Shown: in pieces, positions 13,921 to 26,171 of the stretch
Layout: each line of letters starts with the position of its first letter
Position numbering within the stretch: the stretch's first letter is position 1
Notes under the pieces: model-generated
Seen by the model: the letters and a program-made list of their open reading frames with translations, nothing else
The model's database searches: none
Told to the model about the DNA's origin: nothing
Assembly (NCBI RefSeq): GCF_001577835.2
Contig: NC_029536.1
Location: 4,526,001 to 4,590,000, forward strand
Source of the DNA: Coturnix japonica
Taxonomy: Eukaryota > Chordata > Aves > Galliformes > Phasianidae
Direction: 5' to 3'
DNA: 64,000 nucleotides
Translations under genes and position numbers: made by a program

Positions 13921-14989
13921 TTCGAAGAGAAAATGTCAGGGTCTGATTCCGTGTGCTTCATAAAGGGAAAAATAAAGGTCTGCACAGGGGGACCCTTCCA
14001 TCCTGCAGGTGGATGACTTCACCAAGATCCATCTTCTGTGTCAAGTTAAGCACATTGTTACAGCAAGATGGCAGGTCAGTTTTGCTTACTGACAGGTGAC
14101 AGGAGCAGCTTTATCTCTGACCTAAGGACCTAATTGAGTTAGAGAGGGATGCAAAAGCGTAAATTACAGCAGAAGTGTTTGCAAAACGTGGAGTTCACAG
14201 GTTACAAGGCATCAGTTCTGCATGAGGATCGCCCCAACATTCTTTGCTAAGTTCCTCCCTTACACATCGAACATGAGTTTATGCTGTGTACCTTTATTCT
14301 GAATGAGAGATGCTCTGAACTGTTAGGAAATGACCTTAAATCAGAATCACCATTTTCTCTTTGACCTAGTGAAGGTCTGAGCCAGTTTGTTCTGCTGTAC
14401 AACCTGAAGGACGTTCCTAATGCCATCGCAGAAAGTAACTGCCCTGCTCATTAAAACAGGAAACAAACCACCTTCATTTCTGAGACCAGATTCCTTGCAG
14501 CCACAGATTAAGCTCCTTGGTTAAAAGATAAATGAGTCATATTGAAGTAATGTTAATGTCCTTGCTCTAAGGGCTGAGAAGGCTTCCAGGTACAGCTGCT
14601 GTTCCTTGCCTTTGGTCCCCCCTTGCTGCCCTTCTGCTGCCTCTTTAGGAATCACAGAGTGCACGGCAGTCAGTTGGGTGCCTGCCACCCCTCACCTGCA
14701 TTTCTGGGGGTATCACTGTGATGTGATTTCCCGTCTGCCGGAATATGCAGCAAATATGCAAACAGGCTCTCAGCTTTTTTTAGCTCACAAAAGCAAGGGA
14801 GTCCTTTGAAAGGTCCTCGGTTTTACCCAATCATCGCTCCCTCCCTCGCATCGTGCAGCATTATCATTCTCTGGCAGTGTAAATCCTCACATATGCCTGC
14901 CTCCCTCTTGCCTTCAGCCTCTCCCTCCCTCCCCCTCCCCACCGTGCTGCCATCGGATCTGTGATGATATGTGATCTCCTGGATACAAT

Positions 14990-15005
14990 CACACACACAC
15001 ACACA
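14990..15005. repeat. (AC)n dinucleotide repeat upstream of the LRRC38 start
   Basis: A short run of CA/AC dinucleotides lies about 80 bases upstream of the LRRC38 ATG, probably in the 5' UTR or proximal promoter. Such runs are length-polymorphic. Confidence 0.85.
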
Positions 15006-15086
15006 AGTACCAGGCACCGCTGCTCAGCTCAGCAAAATGTCTTTCTCATAGGAGTGGTGCTCATCACAGCTTCCGAATCCTTGACG

Positions 15087-18000
15087 ATGTGGCCATGCTT
15101 TCCTCTCTGCCTTCTACCTTTTGCTCTCTTTGTCTGCCTGCTCTTTATACCTGCGGGTCATCTTTGCCCTGCTGTCTGTAGCTGTATGGACTACCACACC
15201 ATAGACTGCCGGGATCAAGGACTCCCCAGTGTTCCCAATCCGTTTCCATTGGATGTACGGAAACTTCTTATAGCTGATAACAACATCCAGGCGATACCAG
15301 CTGATTTCTTTATATTTTATGGAGACCTGGTCTACTTGGACTTCAGGAATAACTCCCTCACCTCTTTAGAAGAGGGCACTTTTAGCAGTTCTACCAAACT
15401 GGTGTATTTAGACTTAAGCTACAACAATTTAACACAGCTCGAAGCCGGGATATTCAAATCGGCAGAAAAACTGATAAAACTCAGCTTGGGAAACAATAAC
15501 CTGGTGGATGTGGACGAAGCTGCCTTTGAGAACCTGGAACAGCTTCAAGTGTTAGAACTGAATGACAATAACTTACAGAGCCTCAACGTGGCAGCCCTTG
15601 AAGCTCTTCCCTCCCTGCGGACCATCCGGCTGGAGGGCAACCCGTGGGTCTGTGACTGTGACTTTGCCAATCTTTTCAGCTGGATCCAGGACAATGCCTC
15701 TAAGCTTCAGAAAGGTAAAGCTCTGTATGTGTGTGTGTCTTGGAGGGCTGGCTGTGCATCCTGCCTGCAGTGACCCCAACTGCCTTTTGGTCAAGCTGTA
15801 ATTGCATGCTTCCAACAAATGAGTCTATTAAAATGGTGTTGGTTTCTTTTTAGCGGCGGGTCCTCCTCCCTGTTAAGCAATAAATAGTTTTGATTTAGAG
15901 GCTGAAGTTGCATGGGCACTGAAGGAGCCTTTTCAAATCCGTTGTACCCAGAGCTGATTCTCTTCCAGACATCGGTTTCTTCCCGGTAAATACATTCCAC
16001 AATGAGCCCTTTGAACAGCTGAATATCCTGTGCCAGCTCCTTAGGAAAACTGAGCTTTCTCTCATTTTCCTGATCAGCCATAAAGCTGCTACAGGAGACT
16101 TAAATCCCAGTTTTATACAGCTGTGGCTGTCTGCCCTTTTCAGGGATTATTTTATTGTGATGCTCTGAAACCCTGTTTGGTATTTCGATTATGGTGCTTT
16201 TCCAGTATTAGGAATAAATGGAAACACTCTGGGACATCCTCAGTGCAGGGTATGCGATTCTGGAATCTGAGCTAGTCATTTTCAGAAAAGCATTGGGAAC
16301 AAAATAAAGAAGTATTAAGGCTGCCACGTGTAGAGCTTTCGCTCCATGTTTCCCATCCGACCCCAAAGCTTCTGATCCAGCTTTAGCAGATCTCCTCGCA
16401 GTTCACTCCACCCAACAAGCACCAGGGCATCCAGTGCTGCTTTCAAGCTGCCCTGCTGCTCACAGAAGGGACAATGTAAGGGCTGCCATGGGGACATGGG
16501 GGTGCAGGAAAGCTGTGGTGCCTGGGCTGTGCCTGGGGACTGTCTGTGCAGGAGATGGTGAGGGGTAAAGGGACATGGGAGAAGAGCTGGAGAGAATGGG
16601 CTGAGGTCAGGGAACTGTTCTCTTAGCTCCAGATATAGGAGGAGTTCTTCCTTCCCTCAATCATCCATTTGCAATCACTTTTTCAAGCTCTTTCTGTGCT
16701 GTTGACCTTCAGTGGCAACTTTTATTATACTCAGCTGGGTTGCCCTAAATATTCTTAGCTGTTTAAAAATATATATATGTCTATTGTAAGGAAGAAGTAA
16801 TTTGAGGAAAACATGATGGATTTTTTCCGTCCACATGATTGATGCTTTCCCCTCTCCTCTCTCCCCTCTCTCCTTTCCCCTCTCCCCTCTCTCCTTTCCC
16901 CTCTCCCCTCTCTCCTTTCTCTTTCCCCCCTTTCCCCTTTTCCCCCTCTTTCCCCATTTTCCCCTTTTCCAACCAAACTCGCTGCTGTTCTCCCACATTC
17001 CCCTGTGCCCCAGCTGAAGTTCTTTCTGACCAAAGCATTTACCTTTCTCACACTGGCCCTCAGCCACTCTTCCCTTCCACATGCTCACCTTCCTTTTATG
17101 AACTTGTAGCTCCTTCCCCTCCACCCGCACTGAGTCTGTTCAGTTTGAAAGAGTCTTTCCCACCCCATCTCTCCTTTCTCTCCCATCAGTGCTCATCTGA
17201 ACTTTATATGTCTGCAGATCTCAAGTGATCCCCAGCTGCTTCAGTATTTCATCACATCCAAAGTCATGGAAGCTGCATTTCAACCATACAGCCAAACAAT
17301 TACCAGCCCACCCTGATCTTTCAAAGCAAGAGAAGGAGGGAGGGAAGGAGCAACCATTCACATGGTTATTTCTCAGGTCCATTTCTCCCTTCCCATCCTG
17401 ACCTCAGCAATGCTTTGCATTGCACTTACTATGGGCACGGGGCTGCTGAGCTCTTTGCAGCCCACATGTGCTCAGTGCCTGTACACTGAAGGATAAACCC
17501 AGGACTCTGTTGTTTGTTGGTCATGCCTTGTACAACCCTTCACGTGGCATTTCTGGGGGTGTCACATCTTCCCCAGCAGGGATGGGGGGAGCAGCTCCCA
17601 AGGCTCACCCTGCTGCTCCCTGCTTGCTCCCATTGCTGCTGGATGGCTGGAGATACTCATCCGTGCAGCAAATGCAGAAAAGTAGGGCAGCAGCATTGTC
17701 TGGAAACACTGCCAAAGAAAAAGACTGGAATACATTTCCAGGGCCCAAGGAAAGTACTTACTTACCTTGGCTATATACTTTTATAATGCTGCAAAAAGCA
17801 TTTCCATAGCATGGCCTATAGGAAAGGAAAAGGGGAGGACGAAGAAAGAGGTTGATTGGTGCTTTTCTTCTGTTGGTTTTCTTGAAGAATATGCTGTGAT
17901 TAACACTACAGAATAGTTTTGTGACAGACTGACACTCCCCAGACGTCAAATGACAAACACTGTGACCTGGATTTACTGAGAAGGGAAAGAATAGAGAAGG

Positions 18001-21000
18001 GTGAATGACAGTAACTTGCACTGGGGATCCCCAGCCCTTCATGAAAAGCACAAAGAGCTGCAAAGAAGCCAAAGGCTCTATGAACCGTCGTGTATTTTCT
18101 GCTTGGGATGCTTCTGAATTAGAAAGGATGTGCCAAAGTGAGGTATTGGCACAGCTGCCTGAGGAGTGAGGGGGTCTCATCCCTGTGTCCAGTGTGGAGA
18201 TGTGGCACTGAGGGATGTGGGCAGTGGGCACAATGAGGTGGGTTGGGGTCAGACTCAGTGATTTTAGTGATGTTTTCCAACCTGAATGATTCTGTGGTTC
18301 TATGGAAGATTAAGAGAAACACGCTCCAGCCACCCCGTGGATAAAGTGAGAATTCAGGACTGCAGTTTGCAAGTGTTGCTGTGGCACAGTGGTCCCTGCA
18401 GCCTCAGTACTGAAAACAGCAAGCAGAAGGTAGAATGGCTGGGAAAATGGACTTCCAGGCTTGTGCTTTGAGAGCTTGTTTCGGTTCTTCACTTTAAATG
18501 ACACTTAGAATAGTTTAATCTGCTCCGTCTGCATGTCTAAGAGAAATCACTCAAGCTGTAACCAGCTGCTGTTGCACCTTTGAATCTTAGCACTGCAGTA
18601 TCATATCACGTTGGTCAAACCCTGCCTTTGTTTTTTGCAGAAGAAATACCAAGTTGCTTTAAAAATCAGAGTTTTGTCAACGGGAACTGAAATCTCACTA
18701 ATTGATCCTGAAATTCTCTACCTCTGCCATTAAGGCCTATGGGAGAACTGGGAGGTCTGAACAAAAGCTTCAGCTCATTAGTCTCACAACAGCCAGGTCC
18801 CTTTTCTTTCTGGCACAGTCCCAAAGAAAGCATGTAAATCTCCAACTTTGCTGACCTGTCTGCCCAGCTGCCTGGAAAGCCTCATCACAGCTCTGCTGCC
18901 TTTGCAAATCTGCCTTGTTGTGCACACAGACAGCTAGGAGCTGCATCATTGGAAGGTATTTCTTTTTCCAGCCTGAATTTCTAACCGAAGCATTAATTGG
19001 CAATGAAAAAGGCACATGCCAGATTTGCTGCTGCACTAAAGGTTTTGCTGTTAAACTCAGTGCTGTGCCTGCTTTAAGAAAGCAGGTCTTATATTTATGA
19101 GAAAGAGATTAATAAGGGAACTTTCATCATACTTGAAAACAGAACCACGTTTGGGATGTGGTTGGTAACCACCTTCACCTTGTTCGCTAATGACAAATAC
19201 ATTTTTAACATGATTTTTAATTAGCACTTGAATATTCTTTAGCATGTGACTGTAGTGCCTCCTTTCCTTCATTTTGCCCTCATTTCTCTCTTTTTGCTTC
19301 TTTTTTCCCAGTGGCGATGGGACTGGTGGCAGTGAGAATAGTGGCAGTGGAACTGGTGGCAGTGGGACTGGTAACAGTGGGATTTGGCAGTGGCTTCTTG
19401 AGCTGGAAACTCAACTGAATTCAGCAGTACTTGGGAGGTTCAGAAGTGAATCAGTGCAGTGAGCGTGGGATGGTCTTTGTAAGTCACCTTACAAAGGCTG
19501 GGCTATAAAGTGATCGTCTCTTGGCTCTCAGGATCCTTTTCTAATCCCATTCCAATGTAATGTATGCTATTAAATGAATGTATTCAGTAAATTAAAGAAA
19601 ACACGCACATGTTGGCACATCACTGGGACGGAACTTTATATCCAGTTTTTGGATAGGAACTGAGGGCCTTAAGACTGCCCATTCAGAAGCTTTTCTTCTG
19701 TTCCTAACAGGAATAAGAATCCCTAACAAGCGCGACAGATCTGTTTCTATATATATCCATACATAAATATATATATATCACATTGATATCCTAGTCATTT
19801 TCAGTAAAATGATCTGACTGCCCCTGGCTTTTCACTCTTATTTCTTCCATCATAAGGATCTTTGGAGTACATCCATCGTTCACAGATTTCAAGACACGAG
19901 GACAACATTTGCAGCGTGGCACCTGATGTTAAACTTGATCTTCAGACATTGAAGCAAAGTGTCGAGCACCTTCTAATATCAATGTAGGAAACTCTGGAGC
20001 ATTTGACCATTAAAAAAATGAAGCCTTACTTTTCTGGTAGCTCGAGGCTGACTTTAATGAAATTCCATCTCTCTTCAGAGGCAATGCCTCTCTCACCATT
20101 TAGTAATACATCTATTACATCAGCGATGATGTTTAAGTAGACTAAGGAGAGCTATAGCTGGGGGCAAAATACCATACAAGAAATTAAACGCCACATTCAA
20201 ACATTTCAAGTGTGTGAAAACTGCAGTCAGTGATTTGGGAGAGCAGCTGAATTCCAACCAAAAGGGCAAATCATAGACTCATAGAATGGCCTGGGTTGAA
20301 AAGGACCACAGTGCTCATCCAGTTCCAACCCCCTGCTGTGTGCAGGGTCACCAACCAGCAGCCCAGGCTGCCCAGAGCCACATCCAGCCTGGCCTTGAAT
20401 GCCTGCAGGGATGGGGCATCCACAGCCTCCTTGGGCAGCCTGTTCCTTTCAGAAGCTATGCCATAAAACATTCAGTTTGCAGAGGTATTAAGAAGTCATA
20501 GGTGTTATAAGGAAGCAAACGCACACAGAGTGCTTAAGATGTCAGGCTGACCTGGGTAAGTGATACGTGATGCTGCTTGTGTCTAAGCAAAGGAACATGA
20601 AACAAAGGCACCACTCAAAAGATGTCAGTGGTCAAAATGTGTAGGAAAACCTCACGTTAGATGCAAGGGCAGGTAATTGGAACGCAATCAGTGGTTGAGC
20701 CAATGCACCACTGAAAGCTTAATGGTCCAGCAGTTCTTATGATGAACACGGTTGAATCACAGCTACAAATCCTAATGTTAATGGGGGTTGGCGGCTGGTT
20801 TTTGTTTCTGTTTTTTCTTGAGACAGAAAGATCACTGTAGTTATCATTACAGTCTGTAAAGAACTGTATCTGCTTTCTTGTTCCAGAGCCTCAGCAATTT
20901 CACAGTTCCCCCATTAAGCGACCTGTTCCCATGTTTGTATCTCATTTCTGCAGCCTTCAGTGCCTGTATAAAACCTAACACCCGTCCCTTGAGTGGGACT

Positions 21001-24000
21001 TCAAAGCATTCCTATGTTAAAAGCAAACAGTGCATTACATCTGCATTACAACTACATTGCCACTGTCCTGCGTGGGCTTCTTCAGATGACATAGCAGAAA
21101 GACAGAGCGTGTGACATTGTCCTTGAGACAGCTGGGGTTGCTGCAGATAATGCAGTGACCCTGACCAAAATAACATAAGCTCTGTATTTATAACATGCTC
21201 ACACTTGTTATTTCATTTACAGATTTGTTTGGTGACTCTTCAAACGTGTTGTGGAATCAGGGAGATATATATAACTGTCATCAAAGGGTTTCTAGCTGCA
21301 GGCAAGCGCTGAATATTAGACTTCTTGGTGATGCCCTTTGCAAGAAGCCTGGCTGAATTTTAAGGAATAAGTTGGATGGGTTCTACAGAATTAAATGAAT
21401 ATATATATATATATAATGAAAAATAATGTTAATTATATTACAAAGGTCAACATGAGTGACTAAGGTCAGATGGCACTGGAAGTGGCGTGGGGTGTTTAGA
21501 GGCTGTGAAATGACGTGGGATTACTTGCTGCCTGAGCAAGGAACAAAATGGGATCTATTGCTGGACATGGGGGTAGTGGGACAGGTGGAGCATAGGACAT
21601 CAGCTGTGGAAGAAAGCAGATGAAGTGGTTTTGGTGCACAGCCTTCGTATTGTGATACATTCATGTATGCAGAGGGAAGCCTGGTCTAACACTGACTGCA
21701 TCTGCTTTGGATGGAGACATTCCTTGGGTCAGTAGGATACAGCTGCTTCTGATTTCTGATGCTGTATTTTGCTTATTGATATCAATTAGTTTCAAAATGA
21801 ATTCTTCATAAAGGTGAGGCTCGGGTAGCACACTGTGGAGAATGAAGAGAGTAGAAAACTCCCTTCTTATCTCTTTCTATGGGAACATGACCTAGATTTC
21901 ATTACCCAGTGCTGCATGGAGAGAGAAGAGCTTTTTTATCCTTTTATTGTCTAATCCGACTCAAAACTCTTACAATACACTGATTCTCATAGCAAGAAAT
22001 ACCCTCTAAGTGACTTGGTATGTTGCAGGTACTTTTCTACTTGCATTCTATGTACTGTGATGTTAGATGAAAGCATCCAGGAGCACCAACAGTCCAGAAT
22101 AGGTAAAGTAATTGTAATTGATTCACCTGTGCAGTCTGTCTTCAGGCGTGCTGAGAGCAGGGCTCAGCTGCTTTGCAGTTGGTCTAAGATCTACCACTCA
22201 TTAATGGTTTGTTCCACAGCTGGTGTAGAAAGCTGCTTTTTCTTGTACTTGCCGTAAGGAAATGGAATTTGAGGCAGTACATTCACTTGGACCTGGCTTT
22301 TCTGTCAAAACATTCAATGACCTTTCCCTATTAGCCAGGAACTTCAGGCAAATGTTCAGTAGCTTATAGACATTTTCTTGCTGTTTCTATGCAATAGCAG
22401 TAAGTGCTTTTATTACTCTGTTTTAAAGGGAACTTTTTTGCTTGTTGTCTGAGCCCAGTGTTTGTCACTTCTCCTTTATTTCCCATGGACTGAAGCACAG
22501 AAAGGTAACCATCCTCATCCTCTTTGGCTCATCTCTCCTATTTCCCCTTTGAGTTTCTATTCTGAGGACAATAAGGACGTGGTGCTGCCAACCCCAACAT
22601 CTCACAGAAGAAAGCTTTGTACAGGGAGCTCTATCACGAGCTGTGCAGTGCAGGAGTGTGTTCTTCTTCTTCCATCTGTGCAGGCACAGTCACGCTCCGG
22701 GGCTCCAGTATGGCAGCCTGTCTACAAGACACGAGATAAATCCGAATGCTGCAGGTTCCCCATTTCCAGCAGTCTTGGAGGATGTCTGAAAGCAGGAGGA
22801 TCCTCCACCTTCCAGGCCGGGGGGGTTCAGAGGGCTGCAGAGCACATTGCTGCACCATCTGCCGTGCTCCGGGCTCGGAGGAAGAAGGTTGCTTGTGTTC
22901 AGGTGGCAGCCTGCCTAGAGGAAGCTGTGCAGCCTTGGGCAGGCTGACTGCTGTCCTGTTCTGCTGGCAGCTTTTGTTACGTTGTGGGAGAGAAGAGCAT
23001 GAAAAGAGAAGCCAGCAGCAGAACTGCAGGGAGATAGGGAGATAAAGCAGATAGAAAATGGCTTTAAGAATCAAAATTTAGTAAGTTAATCATCATTACA
23101 GGGCCGTGTAAGTCAGGGTGATAAAGAATCCCTCACTGGCTTGGCTAAAGCTCCCTGTCACATCAGCATAAGAGCTGGGCTGCATCCAGGTAAGCAGTCA
23201 GGTTTGCACCACTAGTGCTAGAAGCCTGGGGTTTGTAATAAAACCTAATGTGCTGTAGCAATTCAACCACAAGGCAAATGAAAATCATAAAGCAGAGGCA
23301 CCATCTCTTCTGCAGAGTAGCACAGTGCTGGTGCTTTGCTGTGCAATGGAAACCTGCCATGCCCTGCACACACAGCAATGCAGTCAAAGAGCAATGTGAG
23401 TCCAGTAAACCAGCAGCACTTCTCACATCACTAAAGCACATTTCTCACATTTTCTCTTTACATTCATATCCTCAGCAGCAGATATAAAAGCTGTCTTGTT
23501 AACGGCGATACAGACTTGATTCCTTCAGTGTTTGTTCCATTCTAGCCCTATTTCTATACTCTCCCTATTTCCCCTCTTGTAAATGAGGTATCTGGGGATA
23601 TGCAGTGAGCTACAACCATATTATATTCCTCACCATTTCTTAGATCTGGACATTTTTGCTTTCACTATGAAGATCATGGCTCTAGGCGTCCTTCTGCAGT
23701 GCAGCGAGGCATAATATCTGTTAGTTGGCCTATCTGCTGAAGAGTTGGAGAGGAAAGGTTGAAAGAGGTCAGAGTCAAATGAGCACCCGTTAAACCTAAG
23801 TTGTCATTTTGACCAGAAGAAAAGGGCAGCTGTAGTTGTGTATATGGGTAAAAAAATAAGGTGTAGAAGGCACCGAAGTACAGAAGGAAATTCAATATCC
23901 CTGTTATCCCTTTTTGGAGTCAGAATGTGTGCTCGGAAGCATTAGTAGGGAAATGTTCCTGGGCCTCCTGGTGTAGATGCATCCTGTGTTCAGCAGTAAC

Positions 24001-24763
24001 AGCTCCAGATCACATTGTAGAATCATAAAATCATAAAATGGCCTGGGTTGAAAAGGCCCACAATGATCATCTGGTTTCAACCCCCTGCTGTGTGCAGGGT
24101 CACCAACCAGCAGCCCAGGCTGCCCAGAGCCACATCCAGCCTGGCCTTGAATGCCTGCAGGGATGGGGCATCCACAGCCTCCTTGGGCAACATGTTCCAG
24201 TGCAACACCACCCTCTGGGGGAAAAACTTCCTCCTAAAATCCAACCTGAACCTCCCCTGTCTCAATTTAAAACCATCACCTGAAAGAGTAAAAATGGACC
24301 AGTGTAATGGGAGGATGCTCCAGAGGGCTGTGGAATGGCTTTTGGATAGCGTCAAATTTTGTTCTTTTATTTTTCCTGAATTTCATACAAATTCCTAAGC
24401 CTGGAAATAACCCTTCAAACATTTTCCTCAGGCATTCGTTCTTTGTCCAGAGCAACAGATGGTTTCATCAATATTCCTCTGATTTGTTTCCCTCTCCTCT
24501 TCTTTGCAGGTCTCCATGAAATCCAGTGTTCCCTGCCTGTAGAAAATAGAAGAATCTTTCTGAATGAATTATCTGAGGTCAGCTTTAGTGAATGCAAATT
24601 TAGTTTGTCATTGACGGACCTTTTTATCATCATCTTCTCTGGAGTCGCAGTCTCCATTGCTGCAATTCTATCAAGCTTCTTCCTAGCAACTCTAGTGCAC
24701 TGCTTCCAAAGATGTGCTCCCAGTAAAGATGACGATGATGATGAAGACGACAGTGAGGACTGA
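15087..24763 (+). CDS. LRRC38: Leucine-rich repeat-containing protein 38, BK-channel gamma subunit
   Basis: LRRC38 is an auxiliary (gamma) subunit of the BK potassium channel KCNMA1 that shifts voltage dependence of opening. There are two coding exons: 15087-15714 (donor GTAAAG) and 24510-24763 (acceptor TTTGCAG), joined in phase 1, giving 293 residues (human about 294). Domains in order: signal peptide about 1-26; LRR N-cap with the CPAVCSC cysteine cluster; five to six LxxLxLxxN repeats; LRR C-cap beginning NPWVCDCDF and completed by cysteines in exon 2; one transmembrane helix about 247-272; and a short cytosolic tail with basic residues (HCFQRC, K282) followed by an almost purely acidic end ([11 protein letters not shown]). 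The frame is open upstream to 14961, but the ATG at 15087 is preferred because it begins directly with the signal peptide and has A at -3. Both exons are intact. Divergent neighbour PDPN matches the mammalian order. Confidence 0.95.
16846..16970. repeat. Pyrimidine-only minisatellite, 21-base unit
   Basis: The plus strand is almost pure C/T for about 125 bases. A 21-base unit (ctcccctctctcctttcccc plus t) is repeated nearly three times from 16861, followed by degenerate T/C blocks. Such polypurine-polypyrimidine tracts can form intramolecular triplexes. It lies in LRRC38 intron 1. Confidence 0.95.
18130..18304 (+). mobile_element. CR1 LINE 3' fragment
   Basis: It contains ggcacagctgcctgaggagt, gagatgtggcactgagggat, gtgggcagtgggca, and the tail ttttccaacctgaatgattc. 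It is a different subfamily from the copies carrying the cacacagcaggggg block. Confidence 0.85.
19308..19395 (+). repeat. Short G-rich minisatellite (about 15-base unit)
   Basis: Repeated variants of agtgggactggtggc occur in tandem about five times with point differences and a deleted unit. Confidence 0.85.
19745..19782. repeat. AT-rich microsatellite
   Basis: Interrupted tatatata runs separated by ccatacataa. Confidence 0.8.
20275..20458 (-). mobile_element. CR1 LINE 3' fragment (young avian type)
   Basis: Reverse orientation: begins with catagaatggcctgggttga and carries ccctgctgtgtgcagggtca and ggccttgaatgcctgcaggg. It is cut off after cagcctgttcc. It lies in LRRC38 intron 1. Confidence 0.92.
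21398..21416. repeat. (AT)n microsatellite
   Basis: An uninterrupted run of about nine AT dinucleotides in LRRC38 intron 1. Confidence 0.9.
24018..24285 (-). mobile_element. CR1 LINE 3' fragment (young avian type)
   Basis: The same block as at 20275 but extending further 5' in the element (gggggaaaaacttcctccta, atccaacctgaacctcccct). It lies about 225 bases before LRRC38 exon 2. Confidence 0.92.
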
Positions 24764-25061
24764 ACTTAGTCTGTGTACTTAAATTTCCTTGGTTTATAAA
24801 CTAATGGTAGATCAGCAGCCAAAGTCTAGGAAGAAAACCAGACTACAAGTTTTAGACATGATTAGATTAAACCAATGTATTAAGGTTCCACACTAATTTC
24901 ATGAAGGTCACAGGTAGGAATCAACAGTTTGCAGCTGAGACTGTTAGTTTTACTTGCATATATAACCTGATGCAATGAGAGCAGATTAATTTCTGTCATC
25001 GTTAAGTCAAACGTTGCATTTAAGTTTGAAGGCCAGAAGGAAAAGGGAGAAAGGAGAAAGA

Positions 25062-25067
25062 AATAAA
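25062..25067 (+). terminator. Candidate polyadenylation signal for LRRC38
   Basis: The first AATAAA on the coding strand after the LRRC38 stop lies about 300 bases downstream, in an A-rich context. A second AATAAA sits at 25528-25533. Which is used cannot be told from sequence, and the 3' UTR could extend to either or further. Confidence 0.35.
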
Positions 25068-25610
25068 AACATTGCAGTGTTTTAAAAGACCATCAGCTTC
25101 CACACCGTCCTTCTGATCAGATGCAGGTCCTGTAAGCACTTAGTAGCTTGTTTTAAATGTGCACTTGGAAAAGGGCTGGATAGGGGGAGGCAGCTCAGCT
25201 GGGAATCGAGATGCAATTTAAGAATGTCTTTCCTGCATTGAATTAATGGGAGATTCTAGCAAGCTCACACAACTTTCTGAGTAACAAAACACAGTGGAAA
25301 GCATAGGAAGGTTGGCGCTTTCTCTCCACGAGTCTTCTCTCTAAACACTCATCCTTCTTTTAATGACTGACAGCAGTTGCAGACATTCAGCCAAAATTTC
25401 CTTTTCTACAGGCAAAATGTGGTTGTGGATCTGAATCTCTGAGTCATCCATTGCAGCTGCCTGACACCTCCTTGGCTATGGCAAAGATACGAACTGCAGC
25501 CTTCCTCTGCATTTTCAGTTGCAATGGAATAAAGGAATTCCCTTCTGTGTAACGCTAGGCACAAGTAATTGTTGCAGTGTTCAGCCTGCTTAGTTATTTT
25601 AAAACACTAA

Positions 25611-25701
25611 GGGCTATATTCTGCTTCTGGTTATGCTGGATTAAACCAGATGAATTGAACACCATGATTCTAACTGCATAAACAAGAGTGGAATCTGGCC
25701 C
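25611..25701. mobile_element. Small palindromic MITE-like element
   Basis: The 91-base interval starts gggctatattctgcttctgg and ends gagtggaatctggccc. The end read in reverse (gggccagattccactcttgt) matches the start over about 28 bases with mismatches, including a shared ttatgc(t/a)g, so the ends are inverted repeats. No coding sequence. This resembles short non-autonomous DNA transposon relics in sauropsid genomes; the family is not assigned. Confidence 0.55.
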
Positions 25702-26171
25702 AAGTTATTTCTGACTGTGCTATAGATTTGTCAGAACTTGAGCTCTACTATATAACAGTAGTTATTTTTGTTAAAACAAATTAAAAAATGACATTTATTA
25801 CAAGGGATTTTTGGAATAGTGCCGGGCAGCTTTTTAGGATAAGTATATTTTTAAAATATTTGTAATGGAAATATTTTTTTAAAGCTCAGTGTATTTCAAA
25901 TATTATCTAGAATAGCTGGGAGGGCTTAAAGGTAAGAAATAGCATAGGGATAAACAATCTAAGGACCGTGTGCTATTATAAAAGAGCTGATTAGCGTAGC
26001 ATCTATTAAACTACTGCAAACACTATAGTAGTTCTTAAAGAAACCCACTCCAGTTATAACATTGCCTAGCTCAGTTAATGTAAGTCTTTTATGGACACTT
26101 GGTTCCAGATCTCTTGTATCAGCTTTGCTGATTGCCCCAGCAGACAGGAGCACATTGCACTGTGTGTTGAG

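Larger units (their letters stand above)
2541..15086. other. Intergenic region between head-to-head PDPN and LRRC38
   Basis: About 12.5 kb separates the two divergent start codons, so it must contain both promoters and both 5' UTRs. A CCCGCCC box lies at 2821-2827, about 280 bases upstream of the PDPN ATG, but I cannot fix either transcription start. The region carries CR1 fragments (near 3381, 4934, 5125, 10214, 10788 and 13352) and a MIR-like SINE (13808-13920). Its longest reading frames run through CR1 sequence or have no coding character. No gene is supported. Confidence 0.6.
15715..24509 (+). other. LRRC38 intron 1
   Basis: This is an 8.8 kb phase-1 intron between the LRR ectodomain exon and the exon encoding the C-cap end, transmembrane helix and tail. 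It contains a pyrimidine minisatellite (16846-16970), a GGT/GGC-rich minisatellite (19308-19395), AT microsatellites (near 19745 and 21398) and CR1 fragments near 18130, 20275 and 24018. The minus strand at 15791-16081 and the plus strand at 22462-22947 are open for 96 and 161 codons, but neither resembles a known protein. Confidence 0.85.

Noticed and set aside
16675-17228. Pro/Ser- and Gly/Arg/Glu-rich frames over the pyrimidine minisatellite
   Set aside because: Repeat-derived open frames with no conserved protein character.
22462-22947. 161-codon plus-strand open frame in LRRC38 intron 1
   Set aside because: No signal, domain or repeat recognised, high Ser/Pro composition, and no splice context supporting an alternative LRRC38 exon.
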